A DNA stretch of 64,000 nucleotides from Lanius collurio (GCA_020086605.1 JACBWW010000003.1:2541586-2605585), one strand, 5' to 3'. Counted from the stretch's first letter, positions 37,901 through 49,700 are shown. The notes: a model not told the origin generated them from the sequence alone. Made by a program: numbers and translations.

Positions 37901-40900
37901 CAAGATTATATAGTACAGCCTCCCGTGGAGATGGTCCAGCTACAAAGCTCCTTCCCACGTGCAAAGTGGTACGCGAAGTTTTAGGAAGCAAACATCAGAC
38001 AGAAGAGCGCGGCGAGGTGCCGGCAGCGTCTGACAGCGACACAGCCTCCGCAGCCCGCACACGAGGGGCAGAGGGCCCGCCGCCTCCCCAGCCGGCGGCA
38101 GCTAAAACCCCGGAACAGGAGGAGTCTGTAACACACCGCGAGGTGCCCGAAATGCGGAACGCAACTGCCAGCGCCGCAGAGACGGCAAAAGCGAAGCAGG
38201 TAACAGAGGGCGTGCAGGAATGCTCGGGTTCGTCCCTGGTCGATTCGCGAACCGCGGCGCGGACAGACCCGGGGCTGGAGAAGTTAAAACAACAAAAGCG
38301 AGAGAGAAGCAGAATGTGACACTTTATCCGTTGCTGCGGCGCGTGGTTCCCCTCAGTCGCCTGCTTTTAGGTAAAATTCTGCATAATCCATTCTTAGGGA
38401 TGTGCTCCGAGACTTCCCCCTACAGTTCCGAGACTTGTGCTTCCTATAAAATGGCGGCGCGCTACTCCCTTCCGCCGTACAACAAAAAGGCGGCACCCGG
38501 CTTAGTCCTGCCGTACAACAAAATACAAAGGCGCCCGAAGCACTTCCGTAAACAATGCCAACGTACTTCCGCCTGCGCCATCTTGTGACCAACAAGTTGC
38601 TTATCCTCCCAGCTGCAGCGCCACCTGTTGCCACTTCTATAATTGCACCCTCAAATACCTATAACCGACCGACACAAAGACAACCGAATTTCTGCACAGG
38701 AGAAGAAAATATGAATGCAGCTTTGAAGCCAGAAGGAAAAACATCTTTACAAGGCATAAATCCACAAAATACAAACAATCTACAGAATGCAAATAGAGAC
38801 TCAGTTGCATTTTCTCCTAGTTTAGGAGTATTTTCAAACAATAATCCAGGTAATTCTTCAGAAAATACACCTAATTTTACCAACTGGACAGTGATCAGAA
38901 GAAAGGCACTGAAGATAGAGTATTTTGATATGGCAACAACAGGAATGATTAGAGAAGCCAATAAGATATGGTAGAAAGAATGCAAATCCCAGACAGACAC
39001 CGCTGATACATGACATCATCAAAGACTTGAGACAAGCGATTAAAGACAGCAGCTTAGGCTCTCCATATTTCAAACAGCTACTGAAAGTTATCTTTAATAA
39101 CTGCGACCTGGTGCCTGCCTTATGACTGTAAATACATAACATCCATGGTCCTGACAGAGTCACAATACATGCTATGGGAAGTCAAACGGAGAAGAGCCCT
39201 CACCAAGCTGATGGAGACTAACGCTGGAGGCGTGAATGCAGCTCTTACACTAGCAGAAATCACAGGTGATGCTCCCCACGACAAACCAGAAGACCAAGCG
39301 GAATTGCCTCGAGAAGTGATTTCAGACATCAAAGAAGTAGCCCAGAAGGCAATTCTGCAAATCCAACCTACTGGATTTGTAGTTAAAAAAAACCCAGAGG
39401 GCGTTTATACAGAAGTAAAACAAGGAGTATCTGAATCGTTCACTTCTTTCATAGACTGCCTTACTCAAGCAATAGAGAGACAAAGCAGTGATGAACTGGC
39501 ACATCCCCATCTACTTCAAAGTCTCACTTTTGCTACTGCAAACAAAGAATGCAAGCGCTTAATCAGTGCCTTACCACATCCACAGCCAACCTTGCCTCAC
39601 ATGATAGAGGCCTGCAGTAGGATAGGGACTCCTCAACATATAGCAGTAGTACAAGTGAACATCTTGGGGGAACAACTTGGGAAAGTCCTTGAAGCAGCAG
39701 ACCAGAGGCTCACAAAACCCCTTGCTTCTCTCCATGTAACTCCTCATTAAGATGATTCCACAGAAGAAATGGCAGCAGAACTCAGTCTCATAATCTGAAG
39801 GTCGTGAGTTCGATTTCTTAAGAGATATTCTTACTCTACAGATCTCCAAAAACCATTTTTGCAACACTTGAAATGATAGCTCAGACTGTAATCAGAACCA
39901 AGGTTGCTGTCAATGGCAGGCAAAGATTTTGCAATATTTTGATCGGGCATAACCAAATCCGCCAGCAATCAGAGATTTTTCCAACACAAGCAAAGTTAAA
40001 GGAAAACCCTTTAGTTTTGATCAGAAATCCACAGACAGGACAAACTGAAAGTCCATTTCCATTAATAACCTGGGGCAAAGGGTACTTTTGTGTCTCTACA
40101 GGTCCAGGACCCAGGTGGCTTCCTGCAAAGAACATGAAGCCATAACATGTGCAGAAACATGCTGATAACCGCACAAATAAAGAAGAAAGTACACAGACGT
40201 GAACTATGCAAAGACTACAACCCATACCTGCAATCTCATGTTTTTATTGCTAAAACTGTGAACTTTGGGTTTTATGTTAATATAAAGAGTGTGAAAAAAG
40301 AGAATATCGTAAAGCTCTTTTGGCAAATAATCCTCACTTTCTTATTTTAAAGAAGACACAAAGTACCTTTGTGTCTCATCATTAGGTGATGTTTGAACAA
40401 GACTGAAAAATATAAAAGAATACTCTTTAAAAATGCATTTAAAAAATTAAAATTTAAGAAAAGAATCTTTTGCCAAAGGATAGCTTTAAAGACACATGAA
40501 GCTTAATCAGAAGTTGTTTGTTTTTGGCTTGTTTGTTTTGTCTGCTTTTAGTGGTGTAGCTTTGCCAGATAGTCAACCTAAAAAAACAATGTTTGGGTGA
40601 CCTTAGCCAATGCCTCAGGCTTGGCTACCATTTGTTTGACTTATTCAAGTCCAGAAAAGCCTTTCTCAACCAGCTTGGTCAATTTACCAGTAGAAAACTG
40701 GCCAAGACCAAAAAATCTATCTTCAGATCATTCATGATTCCTCACGAATCCCACAGAAGGAATGGGGTGTCTAGACTAAATTTCTCCCTGAAACACCCTA
40801 TGAACCTCAAGAATTGGAAATCCTTGGATCAGTAAAAATGGATCAAAGATCTCATAAAAATGAGAGGCCTAATTATAATTGTTATCCTTCTCATTTTCCC

Positions 40901-43900
40901 CCTTTTGCCGTGTTTGTTCTTTCTGCAAAGGGGTCTGCAGAGGATCACAAATGCTGCATTTCTGGTTGAAAAACAATTAGAAGAAGGTTTTACCAAATTC
41001 AAAGTTGAAAAAGGATCATGGTTGGATGATCTGTTTGATTGGCTGAGCCTCGCTCCATTATGGAGAGAGCTTTTAAAACTGGGCAGGTATGTTTTGATTG
41101 CCATTATAGTCATCATGGTACTTGTTCCTGATCTACTTCAGTGTACCCAACAATGGTTTAACAAAGTAGTGAGAGCAGTGTTCATGCCTCAAACAGGAGG
41201 GGGAGATGTTGGAACCCTGGGGTTAGAGAATTTGTTTCTGGGATGTAACAGTATGTATATGCAACAATATGGAGGATTTGGGGTGTGGATTTGTTCTTCA
41301 TCTCTTCTCCTTCTTCTTCACAAATCTGGCTGTTCTGGTATTGGGTCAAAAGACCTGCACTGCAGGTCATGAATAAATAGTTATTAGATTATTAATAAAA
41401 ACATATTGCTTAGCATTTCATAATTGGTTGATTTGGACTTTAAATGGCCTTGGGAGGCCCTCTTCCACCTTCTTAACTAAGAGGCAAGTACCGTGCAGCT
41501 GTGCTACAGGTAAGAAATAACAAACAACAATTAGAAGAAAAGCCTGGCATCTCCTGCATTTCAATCCAAACTCTTGATTAAAAGAACTCGAAATTCAGAG
41601 ACAAAATTAAAATAGTGAAACTAACACTCTCACTGCTCCACTTTCTCAAGCAACAAAGCACAGAGACTCCGTTATTTCTACACCTAAACACCAAGTCACT
41701 GATTGTAAGTGTTCTAAAACATTGTACTAGACCTAAAATCTCTTGTCCAGTACTATTCAGAGTATTTTGGATAAGGAGATACATTACAGCACAGTTTCTG
41801 TTTAAACCACACAAACAGAGTTAAAAGCAGTCTTGGGAAATTGTGATTAATCAGGAAGCAGTGAAACAGTTTTACAAGGCTGCCTGCTGGGTTTCAGAAC
41901 TGCACACCCAAATACATGTACTGAGTTTTTTTCTAAATAGGATTTGGTATCAAAAATTGAAGGGGTCAGAAACAAGTTTTAATCCCATCCAAATGAGACA
42001 GTTGTCACCTTATTTATAATTCCATGACAACCCACAGTAAATCTGCCACTTCTCACAGGAAATCAGTTATATGAAGTCTTTATGTCTAACAGCATTCAGT
42101 AACTGTCAGCATAATATCCTTCTTCATATGAGGCACAAAAGGAAATAGAAATTTAAAGACTTCAAAATATTCAGAATACCACAACTAAAAAAAAAAGTAT
42201 TTAGAACTGTTAGCTCTAACAAACAGCAAAGACTAGGTTATCATCATAGGCTCACTGTACAAAAGCAGGAAATTAGTTATTAAGCTTCCCAGTATTCCTA
42301 GGAACACATCCATATTACATAGCATTTGATGACGGCCAATTCAAATTATTACTCTTTGATTTAGTCTACTATTGAACTTTTTCAAAGCATCCATCAATTA
42401 AGCTACACTTATTTCACCAGTTATAGGTATTTGCATGGCATCTTTCTGAAAAATAATCCAATAAAAGGTCACTGTACCAAGGAGGAGACCCAAAGACACC
42501 ACTACCAAAGAAAAGCAGCACTTTTCCTTCAGAGCAGGATATTATGATACCCTTGATATGCAACATAACTACATAATTAAGCTTACAGAGATGACCAGCC
42601 CAGAGAAACAGAGTAAGGCAATACCTTGACTGTGGCAATCTTCTACTTATCTCTGTACAAGACCCTTATTCTCATCTAGCTCTCAGCAAGTACATGATAC
42701 AGAAAGATGTATATTATAGCCAGGAAATGTAATGTAAGGTTATGATCCACTACTGATTGTAAAGCACTTGGATATATACAGTATATATACCAGTATATTC
42801 TTTCTTGAAAGAACCCAGTCCTCAATATGCAGGTATCTCACATAAAAGTACTGTCAGTCCACATGTGACTGACCAGAAAATCCTTCAGTCTGCAGGACCT
42901 CCTTGTTCCTCTGTGGTATAAAATATGAAGTGTATCTCATTGTTTGGTTCTTTTTTCCCCAGACCTTTACCGTTATCATGAAAGTTTGCCAAGAAGCAAA
43001 ACAAGGAAAAAACCTGAGCAAAGGATACCCATTTCACCCAGTCTTCATGGGCTGCTGCCCCAGTTGAAGCTCTTCTGTAGAATGGGAATTTAGACACAGG
43101 CATTACTGGCACCATTTAGAAAGAGAGGCTGCCAGGTAGTCTTTTGGAGACGTACAGGGTCAAGTATTGCGTATTAAAGGAAAAAAAATGAGCGAAGGGA
43201 TTACCCAATTTTCACAGCCAAATTAAATTTTTAGTACATTAAAATATCAAACAAGTTCCTGTTGGGATTTGACCCTCTTCTGTGGTTAGTTACTTACAAC
43301 GGCATCAATCTGTTCAAGGGTCTTCATGAACTGCTCTGCAGTTCCTTTTATCCTCTTGTCCAGCTGTTTTAGTGCTTCGGCTTGGAGATCCTTTGCTAAA
43401 AATCCCTGAAGAAGAAAAAACAAAGTTATCCCAATGCTCACCTTAGAAAATCTGTCAATCCACAACAGGAGAAAACATTTTTTATTATTTCTGTATTTTC
43501 AAGCATAATAGAGACTCTAATCTTAATCTGTATTCTTCTGTATGTTATCAATTCTTGACATGGTAAATGTAGGATTTGTTAGGTTTACTTAAATGATAAA
43601 CAAGTAATAGACCTTCTTCTTTGGACTTTGAGAGAACTCTATGTTTTTCCAGATATAAAGAATAAACTTATCCCATATGAAACAATATTTACCTTTTTCT
43701 GAACAGCGCCATGCCTCTATTTTGCAAACTCATATATGGCATTTGAAATTCATTAAGAATTATTATTGACTCTTGGACAATTAGAGGGGTGGCCTATTAC
43801 TGACTACTCAAACCTTCTAACTGTTTTGTTTGGGTTTATTCAAATAGATACACCTACAAAACTGCTTTGCAAAGATGTAAAGTGATACAAAACCAGCATA

Positions 43901-46900
43901 CCTTCTGGATACTTGTGAACTCTTTATTAACTTCCTCTAACTTATTAGCTATTTGCTCCACTGACTTCTCCAAATCTTTTAACTTCTTTAATTCAGCCTC
44001 TTCTTCTGGACTATTCTGTGTATTCAAAAGTACAACATTCACAACTAAGGAACAAATATAGATACAGTGCAGCTAAAAAGCAGCAGTGCTGACACAGACA
44101 TAAAGGTTTCTGATGGTTTAGAACACAAACTACACTGTGGCAATTCTTTCCATATTTCAATACCTACCAAATAAGCTTCTTCCAAAGCTTAATTACAAAT
44201 ACAGTTAAATCAGTAATGTATTATTATAATTAGATTAATTTGAAGGGAAAAGTGCATTTTTTTTCTTTTTGTCAACTGATCATTTCTAAAGCATAGGCAA
44301 CATCTATATCATGAGATTATTACCTCATCCTTGACTTGCAAATCATTTCACCAGAAATAACCCAGATGATCAGGACACAGTAGCTACAGTTGGGGAAGTT
44401 TTTTTTAAACCAGAAAAATAAGATGAGCAGGTAAGGTCATCAGTGCACAGAAGGTTCACGAGCACTGATCACAGATTAGGCAGAGTCTTGGCAATAATGT
44501 AAAGCAGAAGCCAGTCAATATGGTAATTTCAGAGAAGTCCAAACTGAAGTTATTTGCAGTGTAACATGAGATTGAACTCAACTTTGTGGATGGGTATACA
44601 AAATTAGGTTAATGCTACAGCTTGTTTCTGTGTTCAGCAGCTAACTTACTGACAAAAATGATGGCAGTTTAAGGGGGAAAAAGGTCCAAAGGCAATGCTT
44701 ACCCTTTTCCCAATCAACATGACTTTGCAGCCATTTTTAACACCAAGTGCTGATAATGGTTGTTCCAATTCTTTCAGAGACTTTCCTAAATGAAGAATGA
44801 GAGAGGGAAAAAAAGTTAAAGTACAGTTAGTGGCATAAAAATGTCTTTTTGAAGACATTCAAAACATGGACACCTGAATGTGACTGAGAGGAAAGTTCAT
44901 CATCTATAAAGAACACAACAGATTTTTAAGTTACCTTTGTATATCAGTTTCTGAAAAGGAACTGGCACTCCAGTGACTTGTTCAATAAGTACAGCCATGT
45001 CTTGTAATGTAGGTTCACCATCTTCTTGTTGAGAAGCAACTTGAATACTGTGTTTTTCATTACCTAGCAGAAAAACAGTAACAGTAATACTTATTGTAAT
45101 CTAGAAAATATTACAGAGAAAATCCATCTCTAATATTTATTGTCATTAATGCAGAAAGTTCTTAAATCACAAGTTCTCATGTAGAATCATACTTTTCAAT
45201 CATATTATTCTACTGCACTTCCTTTCTCTTGAAGTGACTGACCTCAGCTGAAAATTTTGGGTTGCACTGGAATAACCTGAAGAGTTTGATCGGGTGTATT
45301 TTACTGCCATAATTTAGCTCCTGCTAAATATTGTTCCCTATCTCTTTCTAAAAGTACAGATGGTGTCCAGACATCCCACAAGCTAAAGCATGAAAGCCCA
45401 CACCTGCCCGATGTATCCTATTTCCTACTTGTAGGAATTTCTGATGCCGTGAGTCTTTGGTATCTGAGACAATTAATCACTTCCTTTGCTCTGTTCTCCT
45501 CAAACACAAGAAACAAGCAATCACTGTCTACCCTGTTTCATCTCCACGGCCAACCAGAGAGAATTCTCAGAGTACAAAAACTATTTCTCCCCATATGCTG
45601 CTGATAACAGACACAACCACTTGGAGAAGTCCCAGCTTATCTGTCACCTTCCACTTATGGAGCATCCTATTCAGACTCCCTATGATTACTTGCACGCAAA
45701 CAGGAAGTAGTTCTCAGGGGAAAAAAAGGAGTACGCCTAATAATCTCTGCTTTGCAACACACCCTGTGTAAACCCTCTGCTCCCACACACTTAAGGTCTG
45801 TCAATCTGAAAGCACTCACAGGAATCAACCACCACTGTCTGGAAAGCAAAACAGGCATTTTTTTACTCTGCAGGAAGAGAGAACTTAACACATACCGGAA
45901 GGAAAACTATTCTCGCACCATAATTTAAAGTGCATGTATCTATTACGAAGGAGAGTGCTAGAAAAGTTGATTTTAAAATGCTCCAGCCTCTCACAGTCAC
46001 ATGACGAGTGACACTGCAGTCTCAAAAATTTTAAGGTACTAACAAAATTTGTTACTCCAAGGCAATTTTAAGCTTAAAATCACATTATGCCACTCCCACC
46101 CAAATATTTTCCATAAACAGCCCTTCTTACCAGTTTGTTTTGGGGAAAAAAAACCCAACCACAAAACACAACCTCAGTATATTTCAAAAGGTCATTTTGA
46201 TATACACAACTGCTTTGTATAAGGGTTCTACCAGTGAGCAGTTGAGAGAAAAAAAACAAGCATTAACTGAGGAAAAAAACAGATCAAGTTTGTCGAAGAA
46301 CTAGTTTAATTACAAATTATAAGTACCACTTTGAGCAGACTGTAAACAAATTTTACTGTAAATTCACAGCAGAGTGAAATCATCATAAAAAACAACTCGT
46401 GGGTTAGAACTGGTATCACAGCTTATCAGCTTGCTTCTGTAAACTACAACACTAATTTGAAGTAAGCACTACCGCAAAATTCCAAAATACTTCTTTTTTA
46501 AAAGCATAAATATATTTTAAGAAACAGGTCAATTCGTTTTCTTGCTGCATTGGGTTTGCATGGTAAGATTATGGTACCGGGGGCTACAGGGGTGGTTTCT
46601 GTGAGAAGCTGCTGGAAGCTTTCCCTATGTCCAACAGAGCCAACACCAGCTGGCTCCAGGGCAGAGGCACTGCTGCCATGGCTGAGCCCATCAGCAACGG
46701 TGGAAGCACCTCTGCAACGTAGTTAAGAATAAAAACAAACCTGTGCATCGGCAACTGCAGCCAGAGAGGAGTGAGAATGTGTTACAGAAACAGCCTGCAG
46801 ACACCAAGGTCAGTGCAGAAGAAAGGTCAGGAGGTGCTCCAGGTGCTGGAGCTGAGATTCCCCTGCAGTCCATTCTGAAGACCATGGTGAAGTAGCTGTG

Positions 46901-49471
46901 CCCCTAAAGCCAGTAGAGGCAGAGATCCACCTGTGGATGACCACCACACCAGAGCAGGTGGATGCCTGAGAAGAGGCTGTGACCCTATGGGAAGCCTGTG
47001 CTGGAGCAGGCTCCTTGCAGGGACTTGTAGACCCATGGAGAAAGGAGCCCACGCTGGAGCAGGCTTGTTGGCAGGACTTGTCACCCTGTGGGGGACTCAC
47101 ATTGGAGCAGTCTGTTCCTGAATGACTGCAATCCATGAGAGGAACCCCCCCTGGAGCAGGGGAAGAGCGTGAGGAGTCCTCCCCCTGAGGAGGAAGGAGC
47201 AGCAGAGACAAAGAGTGACAACTGACCGAAGCCCCCATTCCCCTGCAGTGGTCAGGCAGGAGAATTGAGGAGGAAAGTTATGCCTGGGGGGGGAAGTCGT
47301 TTTTACTCTCTTAGTTGTCACTGTTCCACTCTGATTTGAATGTTAATAAACTACATTTCCCCGAGTCAAGCCTGTTTTGCCCATGACCTGGTGAGTATTC
47401 TCTCCTTGCCCTTCTCTCAGCCCAGGAACCTTTTGCTGCATTTTCTGTCCCCTGCCCAGCTGACGAGGAGAATGACAGAGTGGCTTTGGTGAGCATCTGA
47501 TGTCCAGCCAGGGTCTGCCCACCACACTTGCAGATTGTCAAGTCACATATATGGGTCTACTGGCGTCATATTTTCCAGCCCTAATTTCCATCTTTCCCCA
47601 CTTTCACTCCTGCACACGAAACTCTGACTAAAAATGTTTCGTGCAAAGTGGTCAAGCAGCATCTGATAACTGCAGGTGTAAATCAAGCAGATGAAGCCCA
47701 AGCTGAACAAAGGCTTCTATTTCCTATCTATTGATGACAAAGTAATTATCAGGTAAAAAAAACATTGGAAAGACAAAAACATCCTCAGACAAGCAGGCTG
47801 TTGGCAAACAGCAAGCAAGATGTTGGAATTATAAATGTCATTTATTGAAGTATCAGTAAATTACTGACATCTTTGCAAAATGAAAACCCCTCAGATCAAA
47901 TGGAGCTCTCTGAAGGCACCAGTGAGTACATGAATCATGATGATTCAGACAGATTATTCTATTAAATTCCTCACCAAAGACTTAAATAAAACTACCAGGT
48001 GATAAAGGAAACATTTGAACAAAACAACTTGAAAAGATGAATGAGCAAGCAGAAACACACAATAGGCTCTAGAGATGGAAAGAACATGACCAACACAGTG
48101 CAAAAGGAAGAAAGGCAAAATTTACTACCAATAATTTAAAAAACCTAATGCAATAAAAAAATTACTAGGTTTTGCTAACAAAAATAAGCAGAATACCTTG
48201 CTGATTTAATACTTTACTATCTTCTTCATTCCTCCTGCTCTCTCACTGAGATCCACTTCAAAATTTAGCCATGGTGCTTCCCATCTTATTTTTAAGAACT
48301 GCAGAGTCCAAGCTATTCTCACCCCTTTGCAGTAACGTTTTATTTCTATTTATAGATACAAGCCCATCTTCGCCTCCACTTTCTTCTCCCTCCTCCTGTT
48401 ATTCTTTTTGGGGGAGAAAAAAGCCTAACTGCATCAGCTGGCCTTTGAGTGACCCATTCCATCAGGTCAGCACCCACCTGTCCTACCGAAGAAACCACTC
48501 TCTGCTGCAGTCTTGTAGCTCACTAGCTGCAAACATCCAAGTCTCTTCAACAAACCAGAAGAAAGCCTACTGGATAGCACCTGCTTTTAACACGCAGTGC
48601 TGACTTCAGCAATATTCTTTATCTAAGTGAAGATTACCAAAACAACAGAATCACAGAATGGGTCAGGTTGCAAGGACAACAGTGGGTCATCTGGTCCAAC
48701 TTCTCTGCTTCAGCAGGGTCACCCTACAGCACATGGCACAGGATTGTGTCCAGACAGTTCTTGAATATCTCCAGTGAGGGAGACTCCACAACCTCTCTGG
48801 GCAACCTGCACCAGAGCGCAGCCACCCCCACAGTAAAGAAGTTCTTCCTCATATTCAGGTAGAACTTCCTGTACATCAGTTTCTGCCCACTGCCTCTTGT
48901 GCTACTGCTCGGCACCACTGAGAAGGCTCCATCTTCTTGGCATCCTGCTTTTACATATTTATGCTCAACAGTGAGGTCCCGTCTGTCATCTCTCCCCGAG
49001 GCTGAACAGGCCCAGCTCCCTCAGCTCTTCCTTTTAGGAGAGATGCCCCAGTCCCCCCACGATCCCCGTCGGCCCCAGACAACCTCTGCTCTGCGCCGTC
49101 CGGCAAAGGCCGCCCTGTCACCTGCTCCCACTATCACCCTGCAGCACACCTACGCCTGCGATCCAGCTGCAGGAGACACTGGGAAGCCGTGGCCAGTACA
49201 GAGCGAAGCCTCACCGCAGCAGCCGGGAGGGAGCCCAGGCTGAATGGGGGCCGCGCCGTGCCCCGCCGAGGCCACGGCCACCCCTGCCGCCCTCCGCTCG
49301 CCCCCGCAGCGCCCGGCGCCGCTCCAGGCCGGGCGGGGATCGCGGGCAGCGGGGCGGAGAAGAACCGGGAGCAGCCCCCGCGGCCGGAGATGCGCCCCCC
49401 GCCCGCCCCCCCTGCCCCGGGCGCTCACTGTAAGTGACGGTGACGGTCACCGGGGCTCCGGGCGCCGCCAT
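28945..49471 (-). CDS. BAG1: BAG1 co-chaperone, complete short form, 7 coding exons, 209 aa
   Basis: Coding exons in transcript order: 49471-49429, 45063-44935, 44785-44703, 44015-43902, 43405-43298, 31522-31460, 29034-28945 (stop TGA 28947-28945). All phases join cleanly into 209 codons. Residues about 8-86 form the ubiquitin-like domain ([20 protein letters not shown] through [17 protein letters not shown]). The BAG domain follows ([20 protein letters not shown] through [20 protein letters not shown]), and the protein ends [13 protein letters not shown]1 binds the Hsc70/Hsp70 ATPase domain as a nucleotide-exchange factor and links it to the proteasome; it also binds BCL2 and RAF1. The ATG is the first in frame; upstream the frame is open for only about 14 codons to a TGA at 49516-49514. 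The TRSEEX-type acidic repeats of mammalian BAG1 are absent. Intron 5 (11.8 kb) carries a provirus and intron 1 a solo LTR, both antisense to BAG1. Confidence 0.95.
32680..32762 (+). mobile_element. CR1 LINE 3' end fragment
   Basis: The sequence reads GGAGGTTGGACAAGATGACC, then AAAGGTCCCTTTCAATCC, then ATTCTGTGAT. This is the conserved 3' terminus of avian CR1 elements in sense orientation. It lies in BAG1 intron 5. The 5' limit is not clear and related sequence may begin nearer 32470. Confidence 0.75.
33840..34750 (+). mobile_element. Possible old LTR-element fragment
   Basis: A GC-richer block within AT-rich intron has an LTR-like order: a TATA-like GTATAAAAG near 34249, then an AATAAA at 34388-34393, then a purine-rich, non-intronic-looking stretch to about 34700. 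I could not find terminal TG/CA ends or a target-site duplication, and no coding domain is visible. It could be an ERVL-type LTR plus leader, or simply unusual intron sequence. Confidence 0.3.
36929..37346 (+). repeat. 5' LTR of the ERV
   Basis: The LTR begins TGTTGGAACCC, directly after the target duplication, and ends TCAACA two bases before the primer-binding site. It carries AATAAA motifs near 37095 and in the following A/T-rich stretch. A 17-bp palindrome GACCTGCACTGCAGGTC at 37076-37092 is kept unchanged in the other LTR. It matches 41207-41626 along its whole length, with divergence concentrated at the 3' end. Confidence 0.9.
37349..37366 (+). other. Primer-binding site, tRNA-Met-like
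   Basis: TGGTGCCCGCGTGTGAG lies two bases after the 5' LTR, where a retroviral primer-binding site belongs. The complement of the 3' end of one vertebrate elongator tRNA-Met, as I recall that tRNA, is TGGTGCCCCGTGTGAGG. The observed site differs by one extra G and the last base. Met is therefore the best primer call, but it is not exact. Confidence 0.6.
37712..39750 (+). pseudogene. gag: Degenerate gag of the ERV (matrix start to capsid)
   Basis: An ATG at 37712 opens a short peptide with the N-terminal Met-Gly expected of a myristoylated matrix protein. It is broken by stops within about 27 codons. Open segments follow at 37966-38319, 38555-38974 and 39145-39750 in shifted frames. The last one (201 codons) holds a capsid C-terminal half with a major-homology-region-like stretch around [20 protein letters not shown]. 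No zinc-knuckle nucleocapsid follows; the frame ends at 39750, just before the tRNA-like segment. Several frame breaks and stops mean no intact Gag can be made. Confidence 0.75.
39771..39815 (+). other. tRNA-Met-derived segment inside the provirus
   Basis: Positions 39782-39814 match, by eye and from memory, the anticodon arm (CTCATAATC, anticodon CAT), variable loop and T arm up to TTCGAT of vertebrate elongator tRNA-Met. GGCAGC at 39771-39776 fits the D-arm. The acceptor stem and the 3' side of the T stem are absent, so it is not a tRNA gene. It is in the sense orientation, between the end of gag and the integrase remnant. This is where most of pol is missing. Confidence 0.75.
39873..40145 (+). 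pseudogene. pol: Integrase C-terminal remnant (pol) of the ERV
   Basis: In the 90-codon frame ending at 40145, the last 40 residues contain [18 protein letters not shown] followed by [11 protein letters not shown]. This pattern is typical of the C-terminal DNA-binding domain of betaretroviral integrases. The catalytic core and zinc-binding N-terminal domain are not present. Residues before about 40000 are not confidently assigned. Confidence 0.7.
40860..41372 (+). pseudogene. env: Env transmembrane-subunit C-terminal remnant of the ERV
   Basis: A 170-codon frame starts with a hydrophobic run (residues about 4-21). It continues through [15 protein letters not shown] and then a second strong hydrophobic segment (about residues 78-94) followed by a cytoplasmic tail. 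This order is usual for the end of a betaretroviral TM protein. The frame runs past the purine tract into the 3' LTR and stops at 41372. No surface subunit or cleavage site is seen upstream, and 40146-40859 holds nothing I can assign. Confidence 0.6.
41207..41626 (+). repeat. 3' LTR of the ERV
   Basis: It starts TGTTGG directly after the purine tract AGGAGGGGGAG and ends CTAACA before the imperfect target duplication CTCTCA. It matches the 5' LTR at about 93-94% by eye, including the 17-bp palindrome at 41352-41368. Confidence 0.9.
46546..47526 (+). mobile_element. Solo LTR of a songbird-type ERV, with 5-bp target duplication
   Basis: A 981-bp element starts TGCATTGGG and ends CCACCACA, flanked by CTTGC at 46541-46545 and 47527-47531. 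Its middle is an imperfect tandem array with a period of about 40-45 bp around CTGGAGCAG (46950-47165). AATAAA occurs at 47344-47349, near the 3' end. From memory it resembles an LTR family that is abundant in songbird genomes. No internal retroviral genes remain. It lies in BAG1 intron 1, antisense to BAG1. Confidence 0.85.
48648..49060 (-). mobile_element. CR1 LINE 3' fragment (antisense), upstream edge of BAG1 intron 1
   Basis: AGAATCACAGAATGGGTCAG followed by CATCTGGTCCAACTTC and later CTCTGGGCAACCTGCACCAG and GAGGCTGAACAGGCCCAGCT are hallmark antisense CR1 segments in the expected order. About 410 bp remain. It ends close to the CpG island of the BAG1 promoter. Confidence 0.85.
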
Positions 49472-49700
49472 CTCGCCCCGCCACAAGAGCTGTCCGCGGC
49501 GCTGCCGGGCGCGTCACTTCCGGAGCAGGAAAACGGGAATGCCGTGCTCCCGGGCCGCTCGTACGGCGGCAGCGCCGAGCCGCTCCCCACAGCAGCCGGG
49601 ACGCGGCCGAGGCGGGCCTGGCCTCACCGGGACCTTTTCTTCCCCATCCCAAACCAGCCCCCGCCTCTGGCGAGCCCGGTGCACGTGACGCTGATAACCT
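49070..49700 (-). promoter_or_regulatory. BAG1: CpG-rich promoter region of BAG1
   Basis: A dense G+C and CpG block surrounds BAG1 exon 1 (49429-49471) and stands out from AT-rich flanks. No obvious TATA box is present. Only about 0.8 kb separates the BAG1 start from the CHMP5 stop at 50301, so this promoter lies directly behind the end of CHMP5. Confidence 0.7.

Larger units (their letters stand above)
36923..41632 (+). mobile_element. Endogenous retrovirus, betaretrovirus (ERVK)-like, internally deleted
   Basis: A two-LTR provirus lies in BAG1 intron 5, antisense to BAG1. LTRs of 418 and 420 bp start TGTTGG and end AACA. They are flanked by a 6-bp target duplication with one mismatch (CTCTGA 36923-36928, CTCTCA 41627-41632), the size typical of ERVK-type integrases. 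A primer-binding site follows the 5' LTR and a purine tract (AGGAGGGGGAG) precedes the 3' LTR. The 3.86-kb interior keeps damaged gag, the C-terminus of integrase and the end of env TM. Protease, reverse transcriptase, RNase H, most of integrase and the env surface region are missing. The LTRs differ at roughly 25-30 sites by eye (about 6-7%), so the insertion is not recent. It cannot be autonomous. Confidence 0.9.

Noticed and set aside
39771..39815. A functional tRNA-Met gene
   Set aside because: The acceptor stem and the 3' half of the T stem are missing, so it cannot fold as a tRNA.
46810..47541. Frames inside the solo LTR
   Set aside because: They come from the tandem array of the LTR, which does not code for protein.
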